A stretch of 64,000 nt of DNA, taken from NCBI GenBank assembly GCA_013396635.1, contig WBMW01005877.1:248001-312000 (forward strand). Reading direction: 5' to 3'. Within the stretch, counting starts at the first letter, position 1. The number at the start of each line of letters is the position of its first letter. This document shows, piece by piece, positions 26,867 to 39,807 of this stretch. The stretch is from Penelope pileata (taxonomy: Eukaryota > Chordata > Aves > Galliformes > Cracidae). Position numbers and translations under genes: made by a program. Under the pieces are notes generated by a model, which saw nothing but the letters and a program-made list of their open reading frames with translations, searched no databases and had not been told where the DNA came from.

Positions 26867-27479
26867 TTGGTTTGGCAGGAAGTTGTCAATTCCATTTCTT
26901 ATTAGCTGAGAATTAAAGTAATTTTCATAGAGAATAAAAACTATTTGGATGTTATATTACATCAAATTCCAATTTTTGATAGTATTTAATAAAACAGAAT
27001 TATAGTGAATGGATACGGATTGAAGCCCAGACTTCTCCATATGGAAATGTGCACAAGCTATTCTACAGCCCTCAGGACTGGGATGTGATTTGGGAATCCT
27101 GTTCGTCTTTGTACTCTGCTTGATCCAAGCAAAGGAGTTTGACCTTGGATCTTCATTTAGCACCTGAAGTATCCCAAAATAAAACATGATTGTTCTCTCA
27201 CAGAATTTAATATGATATAATACTATTATCAAAATTAGGGAGAAATATAGGATAGGTGCTTTATTGTGTGGATACATTAAGCAGTATCAGGTAAGATTTT
27301 GGAAAAAAAAACCAGGAACCTTATCCTCTTTTTAAAGATGATGCAAAGGTTCCAATATCATTAAAGGGTGTTGCCACTTGGACTTTAACATTTCTAAGGC
27401 ATTTTATTTCATATTTTTTACTCCTTATATGACACACAAATCCAAAATGTTATTATTATGGAAAGCTTTTGCCTCCTAA

Positions 27480-28450
27480 TAGTTATTTGATGTCCTACCC
27501 TTTTCAGTCTCTCCTTGTAAGGCAGTTGCTCCATTCTCTTGATCATTACTATCTTGTTTCCTTGTGTCTTTGTAGTACTTAAGAGCTGGCACCTCAAGGT
27601 GCACCTCTGTTGACAGAACAGTGCCAAAATGATGGCCCTTTTCTTTTTTTCTCCTAAGGATGCTCAAAAATCTGATGGTTGTTTTCGTTGCCCTTGCACA
27701 GTATGCTGAGGATTTCAGAGAACCAATAGCTCCAATAGCCAGAGGTGTAACTGCCAGTACGAAGTTCAGCCCCAGGTAAGCGGAGTTAGATTATTTTCCC
27801 TCTGTCTTACATTTGGCAACATTGAAGCTCATCTGCCACTATTTTGCTGACGGAATCAATCTTTTCTGAAGAGGAATTTTATGAAGCCCTTTTGAAGGAA
27901 TGTGATTGCTTGATAGATCTCAGTATTATCTAAGATTTTGATATTTCATTGTTGGTTTATTTTCCAAGTCATTAATGATGTTATTGAATAAAACCACTTG
28001 CAGCACTGATCCTTCCCCACCATAAAAGGTGATCATTAACACTAAATTCTTGCTTCCCACTCATTAATAAACCTCAGTCAATAAAGCAATCTTTCTTCCA
28101 GTTTCATGGCAATTTTGTTTCTTTAAGAATCTTTAACAATATAATGTGTTCAAAGGCTTTTTGAAGTGATGGATAATATATTAACTCCACCAGATCACCT
28201 TTTTCCTGATAGATAGGAGGAGGAGGGAATCACCTTTGGCTGTGACAGCATCCTCCTGGGACTCCTGTGGGTCATCAAGGCAGCATTTCCCTCTAAAGAA
28301 GCCTTGCAGACTCTTACCTGACATACCACACTTACTGATGATCTCACTGCTTCAGGATAAACTCCATCTTCACACCAGAGATGGAAATCAGGCTCATGTA
28401 GAATGCCCAGCTTCTGGATATCATGTTTAATCCTTGATTTTCAAAATGCT
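27480..28450 (-). mobile_element. Ancient CR1 LINE, ORF2 remnant in antisense
   Basis: The plus strand carries, in correct order, diverged versions of word after word of the antisense of a CR1 ORF2. The landmarks are CCATTCTCTTGATCATTACT (27531-27550), TTCAGAGAACCAATAGCTCC (27714 on), ACATTGAAGCTCATCTGCCA (27820 on), AAGTCATTAATGATGTTATTGAATAAAAC (about 27966; the GPVLFNIFINDL block reversed), TTTCATGGCAA, the AAAGGCTTTTTGAAG segment and CCAGATCACCTTTTT (28190 on). The match seems to continue through GCAGCATTTCCCTCTAAAG to about 28450. There is an apparent insertion at about 28210-28265. No frame stays open and both limits are approximate. The heavy decay fits an element shared across amniotes rather than a bird-specific copy. 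Confidence 0.8.
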
Positions 28451-30646
28451 CGTAATATGAACTGTCAAACGAACTGACTACTCTAATGCACCTTTCTCAG
28501 TATGAAAACTAGACAATTTTTCCCTAAATATAGGAAAAATGCAATCCCCTTGGGCATCTTCGAGAAAAAGTATGACATGCCCAGAAGACAGTTTCTTGAG
28601 CTGTGCTTGAAGTTTGTTCTTTCTTGCCCCCCCTCTTTGCCAACGCTATTCATTTTGATTTAAGGTTGCCAGAACAGCAATGCTCTTTTATCTGATAATT
28701 TTAGGATTATCTTTCTTATGCTTTCTCATGCTTATGTTTTAGAAATTATGGCCCTAATTGTTTTTTGGTCATACAGTAGAAATAATCCTTCTTGAGTTTA
28801 ATTGTTAGACTCAAATTATAGCTAGGGGCTATGACTGATGATGAAGTGAAATAACTTGTCACAGAGCCTCCTTGAGCTCAGCTGCAAAAAACATCCAGAA
28901 TCCCAAATACTGAGAAAAGAATCCAGTTTTTTTTTTCTCATGTTGACACTTTGAAAGAAAGATGTCAGTCTGCAGATTCTGAACATCGACATTCTTGATG
29001 CTTGACTTGCTGTCTCCATGTGTGCAAAATCAGTTTCTTATGTATCTTCCCCACCAAGTGCACCCAGAACCATGAAAGCATTGTGGTAAAAGCCTTGTTA
29101 TCCTCCTTTTCTGAATGTTATAAAACCTGTCTGCATCCAGGCTGGCTCCCCTAAACCTAGAAGATAGTTTTCCATCCTTTCCCAACTATATTTCCAATTA
29201 TAGCACAAAACCAAGCAGTGAGGTTGAAGGCTCAGATATAAAGCAAAGCCTATCAGAAAATGGAAAGAATCACTTGGAAGTGATGAAAACACATGGCAGT
29301 TTTGTTACTAAGAGAGTCATGCTTACTGTCATAGATTCCCAAACTTCTGGCTGTTAAATCGTTCCTGCGACTTTCCAAGCTTTAGATCACAGACTGCTCT
29401 GCTGTACCTCCTTACATCACTGGCTTGTATGATTTTCTTTTATAATCTCATATTAAGGCATATTTGGGCAGAAAAGTCCCCTTTTTCTCACCCTTGAATC
29501 TATTGGTGAGATCGTTTTAAAGACTTGGTTGGCAGATACATGAAGGGTAACTGCCACTTGTGTCCTCGAAAGTCTCCTGTCATGGCTTCATTTATAATGT
29601 CAGTTGTGTCCTGTCAGTCATGTCTAGTTTCTAATTGTGCATTCTTGCATGTTGAATACCAGGCTTCTTACTCATAACTGCCCTGTCAGGTTACAATCCT
29701 TCGTTTTGTGATTGCTTTTTTTTTTTTTTTTGTCTGTTTTCCCATAGGATAAATTAGTTTATGACATACTTAAAACATACCAAGGTGTGTTTCTTTGCAG
29801 CAAAGAATGAGCTGATTTTGTAATCAATAATTTTATTTTACAGCTTTTCCTCCTAAGTGTAGCCACTTTGAAATAACCAAGGTCTTCAGAGAGCACCTAT
29901 CTTGCTGCTCTCTTCGTATTCCCATTTTATTTCTCACAAAATCTTTCACTCTCAAGCTGATTCGTAGTTCATTTGCAACTCCAAAATTCTGTTGCAAGCT
30001 TTTATATATCATAAAGAAAACCTCATTGTAAAAATACCTGAGGCAACAAAAGGTAATGTAGTGATACATCCTAGTAATCCGCACATTCTTTCTTCTTCTG
30101 CAATAAAACTGATCGGCAGGGGTTCAATTGCCATACCGCATCCCAGAGATGGAGTATGAGAAGATACAAAACTCCAAAGAAAATGGAGCCAAGTCTGAGT
30201 TTCAGGGAAAAACAACCAGTTTCATTTAGCATCAAATACTGCAGACAGCCACAGGCACAAATGTGCATTGCTGGTTTTTTTCTTTCTGTTTCTGGACTGC
30301 CAAGAAAATATTATTATCCACCCCTAGTTCAGTGCCTGTTTTATTGATTGCATTGTTCCAGTCAGGCATTTTATAGATTTTACACAGCAAAGGCAAAATA
30401 TTACCCTTAAGAAAGTCTCTTCCTGAACAAAAAAAAACTGTTATTCTGACTCTTGGGCATGCTGAGTGAGCCAAAATAAGCAATGACAAAAGAGTGACAC
30501 ATAATCTTGTGAAAAAAAAAATTGAAAATAATGTCTTTTTTTTTCTCTAGCTAGAACAATATCACAGCATGCCTAGTGCTGCCTTAATCCAAAACAGAGT
30601 AATTATGAGTGATGTATACCCAAAAATTCTACAGTAGAGTAATGCT

Positions 30647-30678
30647 TAACTTGTTGTAACTTGTAACTTGCTAACTTG
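30647..30678. repeat. Interspersed TAACTTG heptamer, four copies
   Basis: TAACTTG occurs at 30647, 30657, 30664 and 30672 with spacers of 3, 0 and 1 bases. Confidence 0.85.
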
Positions 30679-30884
30679 CACGTGAAGTGGGTTATTCTGT
30701 GACCCTGGGCAATTTCACATATTTCCCAGGCTAGATTATATTTCCACATAATTGAAATAAAAATTAATGTAGTGAATCTCTTTAATTTGACTGTCAGTCT
30801 CCTATCACTTAGAATTTGATGTATCATTTTAGCTCTGGAAATCTGGCAGCCAGACACAAATGTCCCTAAAAATGTCCAAAGGGG

Positions 30885-30905
30885 AAAAAAAAAAAAAAAA
30901 AAAAA
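30885..30905. repeat. Poly-A run, 21 bases
   Basis: An uninterrupted A run follows GGGG. No retroposed body was recognised upstream. Confidence 0.9.
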
Positions 30906-31097
30906 GATAGACCTCCTTCTCGAACAAGTGTTTGTGTCATAGGAATGCTTTATCAGTCTTGGGGGGAAAATCCCCACTCTCATATATTAAAACAGCTCAC
31001 AGGTAACATTGCTATTACCACTATTGGCATATCTACAACTAGCTGATATTAGCCCCTTTTAGGGCCATACCTGAAAAATTTATCCAGCAAATCAGAC

Positions 31098-31215
31098 AAA
31101 AAAAAAAAAAAAAAAAAAAAAAAGGAGAAGAAGAAAAGAAGGAATAAAAGAAAAAACAATATTCAAGGTAAACCANGAAGAAAAAGAAGAGGGAGAGGAA
31201 GAAGAAGAATTTCTC
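31098..31215. repeat. Poly-A (26) followed by GA-rich purine tract
   Basis: Twenty-six A residues lead into GGAGAAGAAGAAAAGAAGG and later GAAGAAAAAGAAGAGGGAGAGG. Between them is a short non-purine interruption, which contains a single undetermined base at 31176. The N probably reflects sequencing or assembly difficulty in the tract. Confidence 0.9.
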
Positions 31216-31720
31216 CATTCTATAGATTTGCTGAGACTAAATCCAATAAAGGCCAACTTTGGAGAAGAATGAGAAATTAATCCACTACAAATCTAATATT
31301 TTTTACCGTATTTGGGTCTTTGTTGCTCACCACTGTTGTATCTAAGCATAACAACACATCTGTTGTCACAAAACCTCTATATTATTTATGATTCCCTTCT
31401 TCCCTCCTATTCAAATGTGAGAAAAATCAACAGATTGCAAACTTAAAGAGTAACTTCCTGCTGATTCCTAATTTAAAGCACATTGTGGGAGAAAAGGCCA
31501 TAGAGAAACTTCAACCTCTTTCATTAAGAAGCCATCCTAAGGCTAGGCAGCATGGTGGCAATTTATCTGTTACTCTTCCCTAATAGCACACATCTGGAGG
31601 AGTGGGGCAGGCAGCAGGCACCTGCTCTGTCTTTTCTTGCTTCCTATGATTTTCCAACTAGGCTCGCAGCATGAACAATGTACATGAGGCTCTCCAGACT
31701 GAGGCAACTCCATGTGAGCC

Positions 31721-31746
31721 AGAGCCATGAATAGAGCCATGAATAG
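31721..31746. repeat. 12-bp tandem duplication AGAGCCATGAAT
   Basis: Two exact 12-base units (31721-31732 and 31733-31744) are followed by AG, a recent-looking slippage duplication. Confidence 0.9.
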
Positions 31747-34700
31747 ACAAGCCTTCAAATATTCTGAAGATCATTCAGGAGCTGTGCGGCAATGGAGCTC
31801 AGCTCCTCAGGTCGAGGTGTTGGTCTGACATTCGAAACACCACAGTTAGGTGGAAGCAAAATTAAAAAATAAAGGAAATAGTAGCTCTTGAAGATCAGTG
31901 GATTCTAGCGCCCCCAAAGAAGCCTAGTCCTGACTGACCAGGAGCAAAGATATGCAATATATCATAATTTTGTGAAGTTTGGAAAATAGGTATGCTACCA
32001 TGCATTAAAGCAAGCAATTATGTTTGTAACCAAGACACGCCAGGCACAGTGCTGCTCTGTTTGCCTGTGCTCTTGTTTTCATGCCCAGAGCAGGGTCTAA
32101 ATTGTCTAAATTGTTCTAGCTGAAAAACAAAATTGCCTCTCCCTTCATTTCTCCTAGTGCTCTTTAAGGACAAGTGATGTTACTTTCTCATTAAAATGTG
32201 CCATGTAGCTAAAAATGTTATCAAGCCTCTGACTTTTGATTCCTTTTTACTTCCGAGGATCTTATGTGTGACACACAAAAAGCTATGTAGATGTGAATTA
32301 ATCAACAGAGAGAGAGATCTGGTTTTGGGGAATTTCTACATTGTGCTCATGTAGTAATTAGAACTGTCTGATCACTACTTGAAAAGCATACAATATTGTT
32401 ATCATCACATTTGACAAGTAATGTTTGAGTAGCTGGCTGGATAATAAAATAAATGTTAGCCAGCACATTTGAAGAACAACAGAATTTGTTTTCCAAATGC
32501 ATTATTCAAGAAGCAATTTTTCACCAATTTTAGAGGTGATATTTGGCAAAGTACAAGACTAAATATTGTTCATTATTGAGGCATATTTTGGTATTTCTGC
32601 TGTTTTGTAAATTTGTCATTCTGCAGCATGTTTGAAAAGTTCTGCGAACATGGCCTCAGGCTGTCAAACTTTGTTCTTTTAGAGCTGTTCATTTTTAATC
32701 GAGTGCAAGGATGGTTTTATAATTCAAAAAATGCCAAGAATATTACAGTTCCAAAAAGAATATTTGCTCGCTTGCTGCAGAAGTACTATGAATTTTATTC
32801 ATTTCTGAAAATACTTTCAGTGTCAGGTAACCAACCAAACAAACAACATAACAGTTTGTGTTCAACCTGATGTAAAATGTCAGAGCAAAAGTCAAGAAAT
32901 ACAAGGTGCTCCCCTAACACATTCTGACATTAACAATTTTTGATTTTATGAATGTGCCCTATAGCTTATAGATTTTTTTTATTTCTTTGTTTTCTTGTGC
33001 TTTTTTTTCCTCTTCTTTAACACTGTATGTTGACAATTACATTTCTAGTAGATTATATGAGCTGTTTTCATCTGAGAACATGATTCTTGAAAGATTTAAG
33101 CTGGCAACATTTTGGTGGTGGCTGAAAGAGTAGTATGGTCCCCCAACACATGACTTTGAACATCTGCCTCATTCCATTGCTGGCAGAGTCAGTTCTGGGC
33201 TGGCATTTTGCTGCTTGATGAACTGAGATCCAAGGACCTAAGACACTCTGGCTTTAAGAAGGGGTAGCAGAGCCAAGATGGAGAAGCAGTAGATTGTCTT
33301 GTCACTCTGACCACATCTGGGGGCACTGCAAACTGGGGGACAATGGATAGTAGATGGAATCACCCCCCCTCGCTCCTCCCTCCCCCAGCAATACCACTGA
33401 CACAAGGAATAGCCCTCCTATATCCTTTTAAAAGCAACAACAGCAGCCAACCTGAGCATCCTAGGTTTTAATGAAATAGGTAGCAGGATCACAGATGATT
33501 TTCTGTGATGATAGAGATGATGAATATTAAGTAGTACTGTTCTGTGCTCAGACTGAAATACCTGATCTGAAAGAAATGCTTACTTTTTCTGAAACTTCTC
33601 TGCCTTTAATAGCTACCAACCATCATAGGTAGTTTTGATCTTCTTCCCTGAATCTATAAGCGTCTTCTACAATATCATCTATTTCTGGCAGCCTTTGTTC
33701 CTTGATATATTATCAGCTATCTCGAGCATCACTGATACTCAGTCTATGCTAGCAAACCTTAAAGACTGCCCTTTGAAAGTATAATCAAAGTGATCAACTG
33801 TAAACTAGTGACTGAGGAAGACAAAAACATTGAAAATAAGTGCTCAGAAAATAATATACTTCATCATCTCGCTGACAAATTGTTTAACATTGTTGTCTGA
33901 GTTGTCATCAGCTTGACTTAAGTTGATCATTTCCCTGCCCCAAGCTTCATCTCCTTTATGCTAACCTGATAGCTGATACCAGACAGAGGACGTCTCTCCA
34001 AGTTTTGAGGCTTTTCACAAGGCAGAGGTATCACTTGGGAATATTGGGTTGTTATAGAAAGCATCCTTTAGATGACTGGGAATGTGGAGGGATTCCTCTG
34101 TCCTGTTTTTCCCAGTTGGTGTAATCTTGAAACAGCAAACTTGATCAATCCTTTCTTCAGTTTGCTTCCACTGGCTCTTTGTTAACTGCAGGTTAAAGGG
34201 ATCTGGCTTACTAGTTCTGGTCACACAAACATATTTTCTTATTCTTCATATTCTTCCTCTAAAATTGGTAAAAATGTCTAGGCTGAAATACAACACAGCT
34301 AAATAAAAGCTGTTCCATGGCTTTTAATATGCTCAATCATTTCTTAGCCAGAATATAATCAGTAGTAACATCACACCTTGGCAGAAATTCCATATTATCA
34401 ATATTAAGAGGATGTTTGTACATTATAGTCTGCATTATGTGTAATAATTTTGCCAGCAACCACTACAATTATAATTGGTTGACTTGATGACAGGATAATT
34501 TGGAAATGATATGCCATATATGTTCAGATTTCATGCAAGCATATATAAACCTATCAGCTTTGATAAACTCGTGGTATCTTAAATCACAGCTGGTTTTTCC
34601 TCATGTGATCAGTTGAAAAGGACAAAACATTTCTTTACTACTACCATAAAATAAATTATGATCTATAAACAGGCCAAATTAAATTTATAGTTGGATGGTA

Positions 34701-37700
34701 GTACCTTTTTGATTTTGATTTTAATGATGCTCAGCAAGTCACTGCTTTGTATAAATTAAGACAAAACAGAATGTTTACAATGTTTCTCACATTCTACAGT
34801 ACCTAACGTAAATTTACAATGGTTCTTGAGGGACTTCCTTTCGCATAAGTATAAATGTTATTACAGCCATTAAAAATACGTGATGAATTTCATATTTATC
34901 ATTTTTCTATTAGGTATGAATATTGATTATTTAGCACAATATTTTGTTCTCTGAACTTAGAAAGTTATTCTGTATACCACTGGGCTATAAACCAAGTGTA
35001 GTCCAACAGTACTTAACACTTGGTTTGAAATGTCAGCTTCTTCAATCACCCTAGAGGATGAAAACGTTCATATTTAAGAGAAATATTTCAGGTAACTCAG
35101 GTATCTTCAGAAAAATAAAGCAAATGTAAGATGAAAATTAAATAAGCATGTGAGTTTGCATATGCAACTCATACCTTTTTTTAATTCTCATTCATGAAAT
35201 TTGAACGCAATGCTTGCGGTAAACCACAGAACGCATATTCATAGTAAAGCTGTGTTTTCATTAAATTTATATATATTTAATATCATTTTGTGAAAACCGT
35301 CTATTTCACACATAAAAAGATCATATTATTCTTTCAATAAAAACTAGTTTGTTTCAGTCTTATGATATGTTTTGCACATCTTTAAAAATGATTGGATTAA
35401 ACGTCATTATAGTATCTGAAACAGCTTCACAATTGCTTTCATTTCCCTTCACTTAATCTAGTAAACAACCCCGTACCATCATTACGTCTGCAAGTGACAG
35501 TTCATCATCATTTGAAAATTATTTGAAGATTGTTAAAAATAATGAAAAATGTAGGATACTTACCTTGAAAATTGACTCCTGCTGCTTTCCTGAGATTATA
35601 ACATCTTGTTACGTATTTATGACTTGTGAAGAATATTCTTGTTCAGGCAATAAAAATAAGTTTGAATTTTTTCATTAGCTCTTCCACTGATACAGACATG
35701 GGCAAAATATATTATGTATCTTCAGTGGTAAATTACACAGACAGGCAAGTTAACAATATTAAAAAAGTGAAAGCATTGAAGAATGAAGCTACTGCATTTC
35801 TGACTACATTTATTGTATGCTGGCATAGTGTGAAGTGGAAAGAAGGCATCAGTGTCTGTAGTGAAATGCTGGATTAACAACCAGGAGTCTTTACTGGAAC
35901 TGTTGTGATATTTGAAGATGTGTGATGTTTTGTTCCCATGTCCATACAAGGTGGAAGCAAAACATTGTCAAAGCAGCGGGATCTGGAAAACATCTGAGTT
36001 CTGTACAGCTTACTGTTCTTTCTTGTAGAGTTACAGACTGGCAATGCAACTCACTCTTTACCTGCTACTCCTGAAAGATAGAGCTGAATGGCGTCTGAGT
36101 AAATTCATCCTTAGGAGCAAGTGCAAGGAGTTGTTGAGAGAGATCCTGGAACTGAAGAGTGAAACATGCTGCCACCTCTCAAAAACACAAGATATAAAAT
36201 GGGTTCAACCAAGCCAATGTCCCAAAGCATATCTTCTTACTAGTCTGTATGCCATTCATATAATACACTTTGTGAAGTTCCAGGTACTCATTTTGTACCT
36301 TTTACAAATAAAGCTACCATGGAGTGCTCCAGAACAGCTGTCTTTTCTCATCCTAGCATAGAAGGGTAAAAATCTGCAGAGCTACTGTGTGTCCTGGTCT
36401 GAGGACTTTCTCAAGAGAATTGTTTTGGTTGATTGGTTGTTTATTTTCTTGGTTAAACAAAACTAGCTGATTTAAGAGAATGCACCTGGGCTGGGAAGCT
36501 GTAATGTCATTAAATGCCTTATGTTTTGACACAGCGTACAACAAATTGGCATGGCTTTCTTGTCCCATATTTGGGTGTATTTCATGCCCATCTGCTTATT
36601 TTCTTTGATGTACCCAGTAATAACTGGCAGTCACTTGAGTCTCTTAGCTATCATCTGCACAAATAAAACCTGACACTGCTTTCATAAAATAATGTCAATA
36701 GTATATCAAATTCTCCAACATATTCCCTACACAGCTGCGCCAAATGACAGAAACAAAAACTGCCTTCAAATATAATTTATAAAATCATAAAAGGAGCAAA
36801 CTGTTCTACCATTTAAAAGCAAAGCTTAGCTAACTTGTAAACAAGATGACAAATCACCAGCAGGTTGGTTTATGTTTTCTTCCAGGACAGGAAAGGTCAC
36901 TGCAAACCTTTTTGCCTCCTCTGATACCTCCTTACCAGAGGCAACAGAAACACAAGAATAATCTATGAAAAGACTCATCATCAAAAAGAAAAACATTTTT
37001 ACACTTGTCCCAACTTAGAAAAAAAATAGTTGCAGATGAAGATGGATCCAAGTATTTTACAAACACAATAAGTTCTATTCTCCTATATTTTAGGTAAACC
37101 ACTGGAAATGACTAAAAAATAAAATTTAATGCTTTCTGAAAGTAATATGTACTCGTTTGTCTTGGAACATACACGTACATATATAGACATGATATCCTAA
37201 GAAATTATTGAGTGAGGACTCTTTCCTGTCAATGACTACTGAACAGTTATTTAGCACTGTCTTGAATGGGGACTGTATGCTATAGCTATAACTAAATACT
37301 ATTTATTTACGCTTAACACAAAATTAAGTTGTAGTTTTCTTTATTATGTAACTGCTTCTGAAAGGACAGGAAAGAACATGGGAAAATGGAAGACTGTAGA
37401 ATAATTGCTGCATACCTCCTCATGGCCTCACACAGCTAGGTGCTGAGGAATCATGAGTTGCCCTCTCCTACGGATATGAACTCGTCACTGATGTCCCAGG
37501 GACCTCCCAGAACTTCCCTGATGTGCAGCAATTCTTAATTGCCTCTCAGCCTCTCAGTATGATTTCACTCATCGCAGTGAGACCCTGATCTTAATCTGAA
37601 TCTCCGTATGCCACTGTAATGTAAATAATTAATAGGAACAATAATAAGCGACTTACTTCTATTCCTGACAATGACAGGGTTTGAATTCAGATGAAAAAAT

Positions 37701-38749
37701 AATATGCCAGCAGCCAGTTTTTAGCCTTAGAGAGTAAGACAGATCTTGCCTTTGATTTGTCAGACATGATACTTACACTGCAGTGTGCTGTATTTATGAA
37801 CTCCACTGTTAAGTAGCATTTACCATGACTAATGTCGGAGAATATAAAGAACACTTGTTCATAGAGGCGTCTTGCAATGTTAAGATTTACCAACAATTTG
37901 GCACTGTGAACATGAGGGGATTTAGTTAGCAGCCCTCATTAACTGTTACTGTATGGACTGACAATTACACGGAGACTTCAGCAGATGTTCTTTATCTATA
38001 AAGAAATATTTTATGAAGCAGCAATGTGCCTGATAACATCAATCTGGACTTGGCTTTTCCCTGTTCTCTTTCTGCAAAACAGGGCAAAATACTGTTCATA
38101 AATGGAACAAGTTTTTAAACTTATAAACAAAGCGGGTTCTTACTTTCTCAGTACAAGTCAGTTGGTGGAATTACAATGACCAATTACCTAGGAATAATGT
38201 ACATCTTCAAGCCCAGAAAATTGTAATTATCTTAATTGGTTGGCTCAGCTAGGGACTATGACTCCAAAATATATTACCTTCCATCCTACCAAGCAATTAA
38301 GTAATTTTGCATCAATTTTGAGCTGGTGACATATTTTTTCATCTATCTAGTGAGTTTTGAGAGTTAGTCTGTTTTCTTCTACTTCTGTTCAGGAAGAATA
38401 GATATCAAGACAGCCCCATTATTAATTCACAATGCACCAAAGGAGCTGTGGACTACACTGTTGACTTGAGAAGACAAAAATATATTTCTATAAAAAGTTC
38501 AAAGTGATGCAACCTGGCCTTTAAAATCTTTCTCTTTGCAGTGTGACCCTTTGAGTTACATTTTGCTGGTTTATATGGCAGCTAATTATAACAAGCTGAT
38601 GTTGCAACACAGAAATATTGACACAAATATTTCTTCATAGTTCTTTCCCACCTTCAACATCCTAGAAAGCCAGCACATGTGGTCCATGAGATAATATCTT
38701 GATAAATTGTAAAGGCCAATAAAATAGGATCTTCTGGGCCGTAGGGTCA

Positions 38750-38868
38750 TTGTTATTGGATATCTCTAAGGATAGGCCAGACAAGTTTTTGTTAAGCATA
38801 GCATTAACTGTATTAATAGCAGATCCTGCCTATGGGCAGAAGTCAATGACTGGATGACGTTCCCTTCC
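38750..38868 (+). mobile_element. Old CR1 LINE 3' end
   Basis: ATCTCTAAGGATAGGCCAGACAAG, GCATTAACTGTATTAATAG, CAGATCCTGCCTATGGGCAG, then GACTGGATGACG and TTCCCTTCC follow the order of an older CR1 3' end: aggccagactggataaa..., cagatcctgcc-ttgggcag, actagatgac, then cccttcc. It is clearly more diverged than the copies at 4.6, 39.8 and 61.8 kb and belongs to a different, older subfamily type. It lies 0.9 kb upstream of the long CR1 and is not part of it. Confidence 0.65.
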
Positions 38869-39807
38869 TCATTCTCTGACTTGTGTGAGTCAGTTTCTCA
38901 AATGGTGTGAACTCTTTGTTATTTAATCTACAACATTTTCCTTAGGTATTTGATAATAAAAACAACTAGTAATGGAACTTGCTAAATGACATTTCTTATG
39001 CCTTCCTTCCTCAAGAAAGCAACAGTAACTCTCATATATTATTAATGTAAGGAGAATCGTAGGGACAGACTGAAAATTCATGCAAGGTGAACTGTCATTA
39101 CACATAATGTGATTCATGAAAGAAGGGCAAATTTTGGAGATGAAAAAGTTTCAGAAAGTACTATGGATTCACAGGTTAAGTAGCAGTTGGTGTGCATTTA
39201 ATTTATACCTACCCACTGGTACTGGCCATGGGTAGACAAATTAAAGTCCATGACACTAAAATTATCCATTTATTTCTCAACATCCTTTTGTACAATCATT
39301 CTACCCGTGCCTTTGAATTGTAATGATTCCTATCACAATCATTCCTCTGCTACATGAGCTTTCTAGCTAGTCTTAAAAGGATTTTTGGAATAATTGCTAA
39401 TTTAATGCAATTTCTTTCATCGTAAGGTTTAACAGAAAAGTCACACACAGAGCTGCTTTTATTGGTTTTATTGTCTTTTGTTTTTCAAAATATTCAATGT
39501 TCTTAGAGTTTTTCAAAATATTCAGTCACCAAGTTCTGTAGCTGCTCTCATAGAAACTTCCCTATTGTGTGCAATCTAGATAATTTTTCAGCGTTTCTCA
39601 GATTTATGTAAATACAGCCAGATACTAAATTATCAATCATTCAGGTATTTTTCTTTATGTATACATGCATAGATACATATGCCTACTTAAAATACTTTTT
39701 TCATGAATGTTCTTTCATGAATGCCAGTAGTGTAACAAAGATCCATTACTTATCTTGAACTGTAATTTTAGTATATCTTAAAATAATTATTATGGAAAAG
39801 ATTTTGT
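38869..39807. other. AT-rich unique spacer between two CR1 copies
   Basis: No gene or repeat recognised. A TTTTTCAAAATATTCA motif is present twice (near 39481 and 39510). Confidence 0.55.

Larger units (their letters stand above)
21358..27479. other. Unique non-coding sequence
   Basis: No gene recognised. A moderately GC-rich patch at about 25540-25760 leaves two overlapping frames open (25336-25692 and 25529-25867, +), but they disagree in frame and match nothing I recognise. Also present are inverted repeats at 22039-22071 and 26851-26866 and a short tandem repeat at 23898-23933. Confidence 0.55.
28451..38749. other. Unique non-coding sequence, about 10 kb
   Basis: No gene recognised. Frames of up to 126 codons (30603-30983, -) cross poly-A/T runs and have no motif. 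A 105-codon frame at 36044-36361 (+) ends 49 bases after an AATAAA at 36307-36312, but has no recognisable domain. A-rich and GA-rich tracts lie at 30885-30905 and 31098-31215, and a C-rich/pyrimidine patch at about 33360-33392. Confidence 0.55.

Noticed and set aside
30682..30720. TGTGACCCTGGGCAATTTCACATA, resembling a MIR core
   Set aside because: Only one short word matches and the downstream MIR words are absent, so it is weaker than the 8.8 kb candidate.
36044..36361. 105-codon frame containing an AATAAA near its end, as a possible terminal exon
   Set aside because: No recognisable protein, no convincing splice acceptor, and AATAAA is frequent in this AT-rich sequence.
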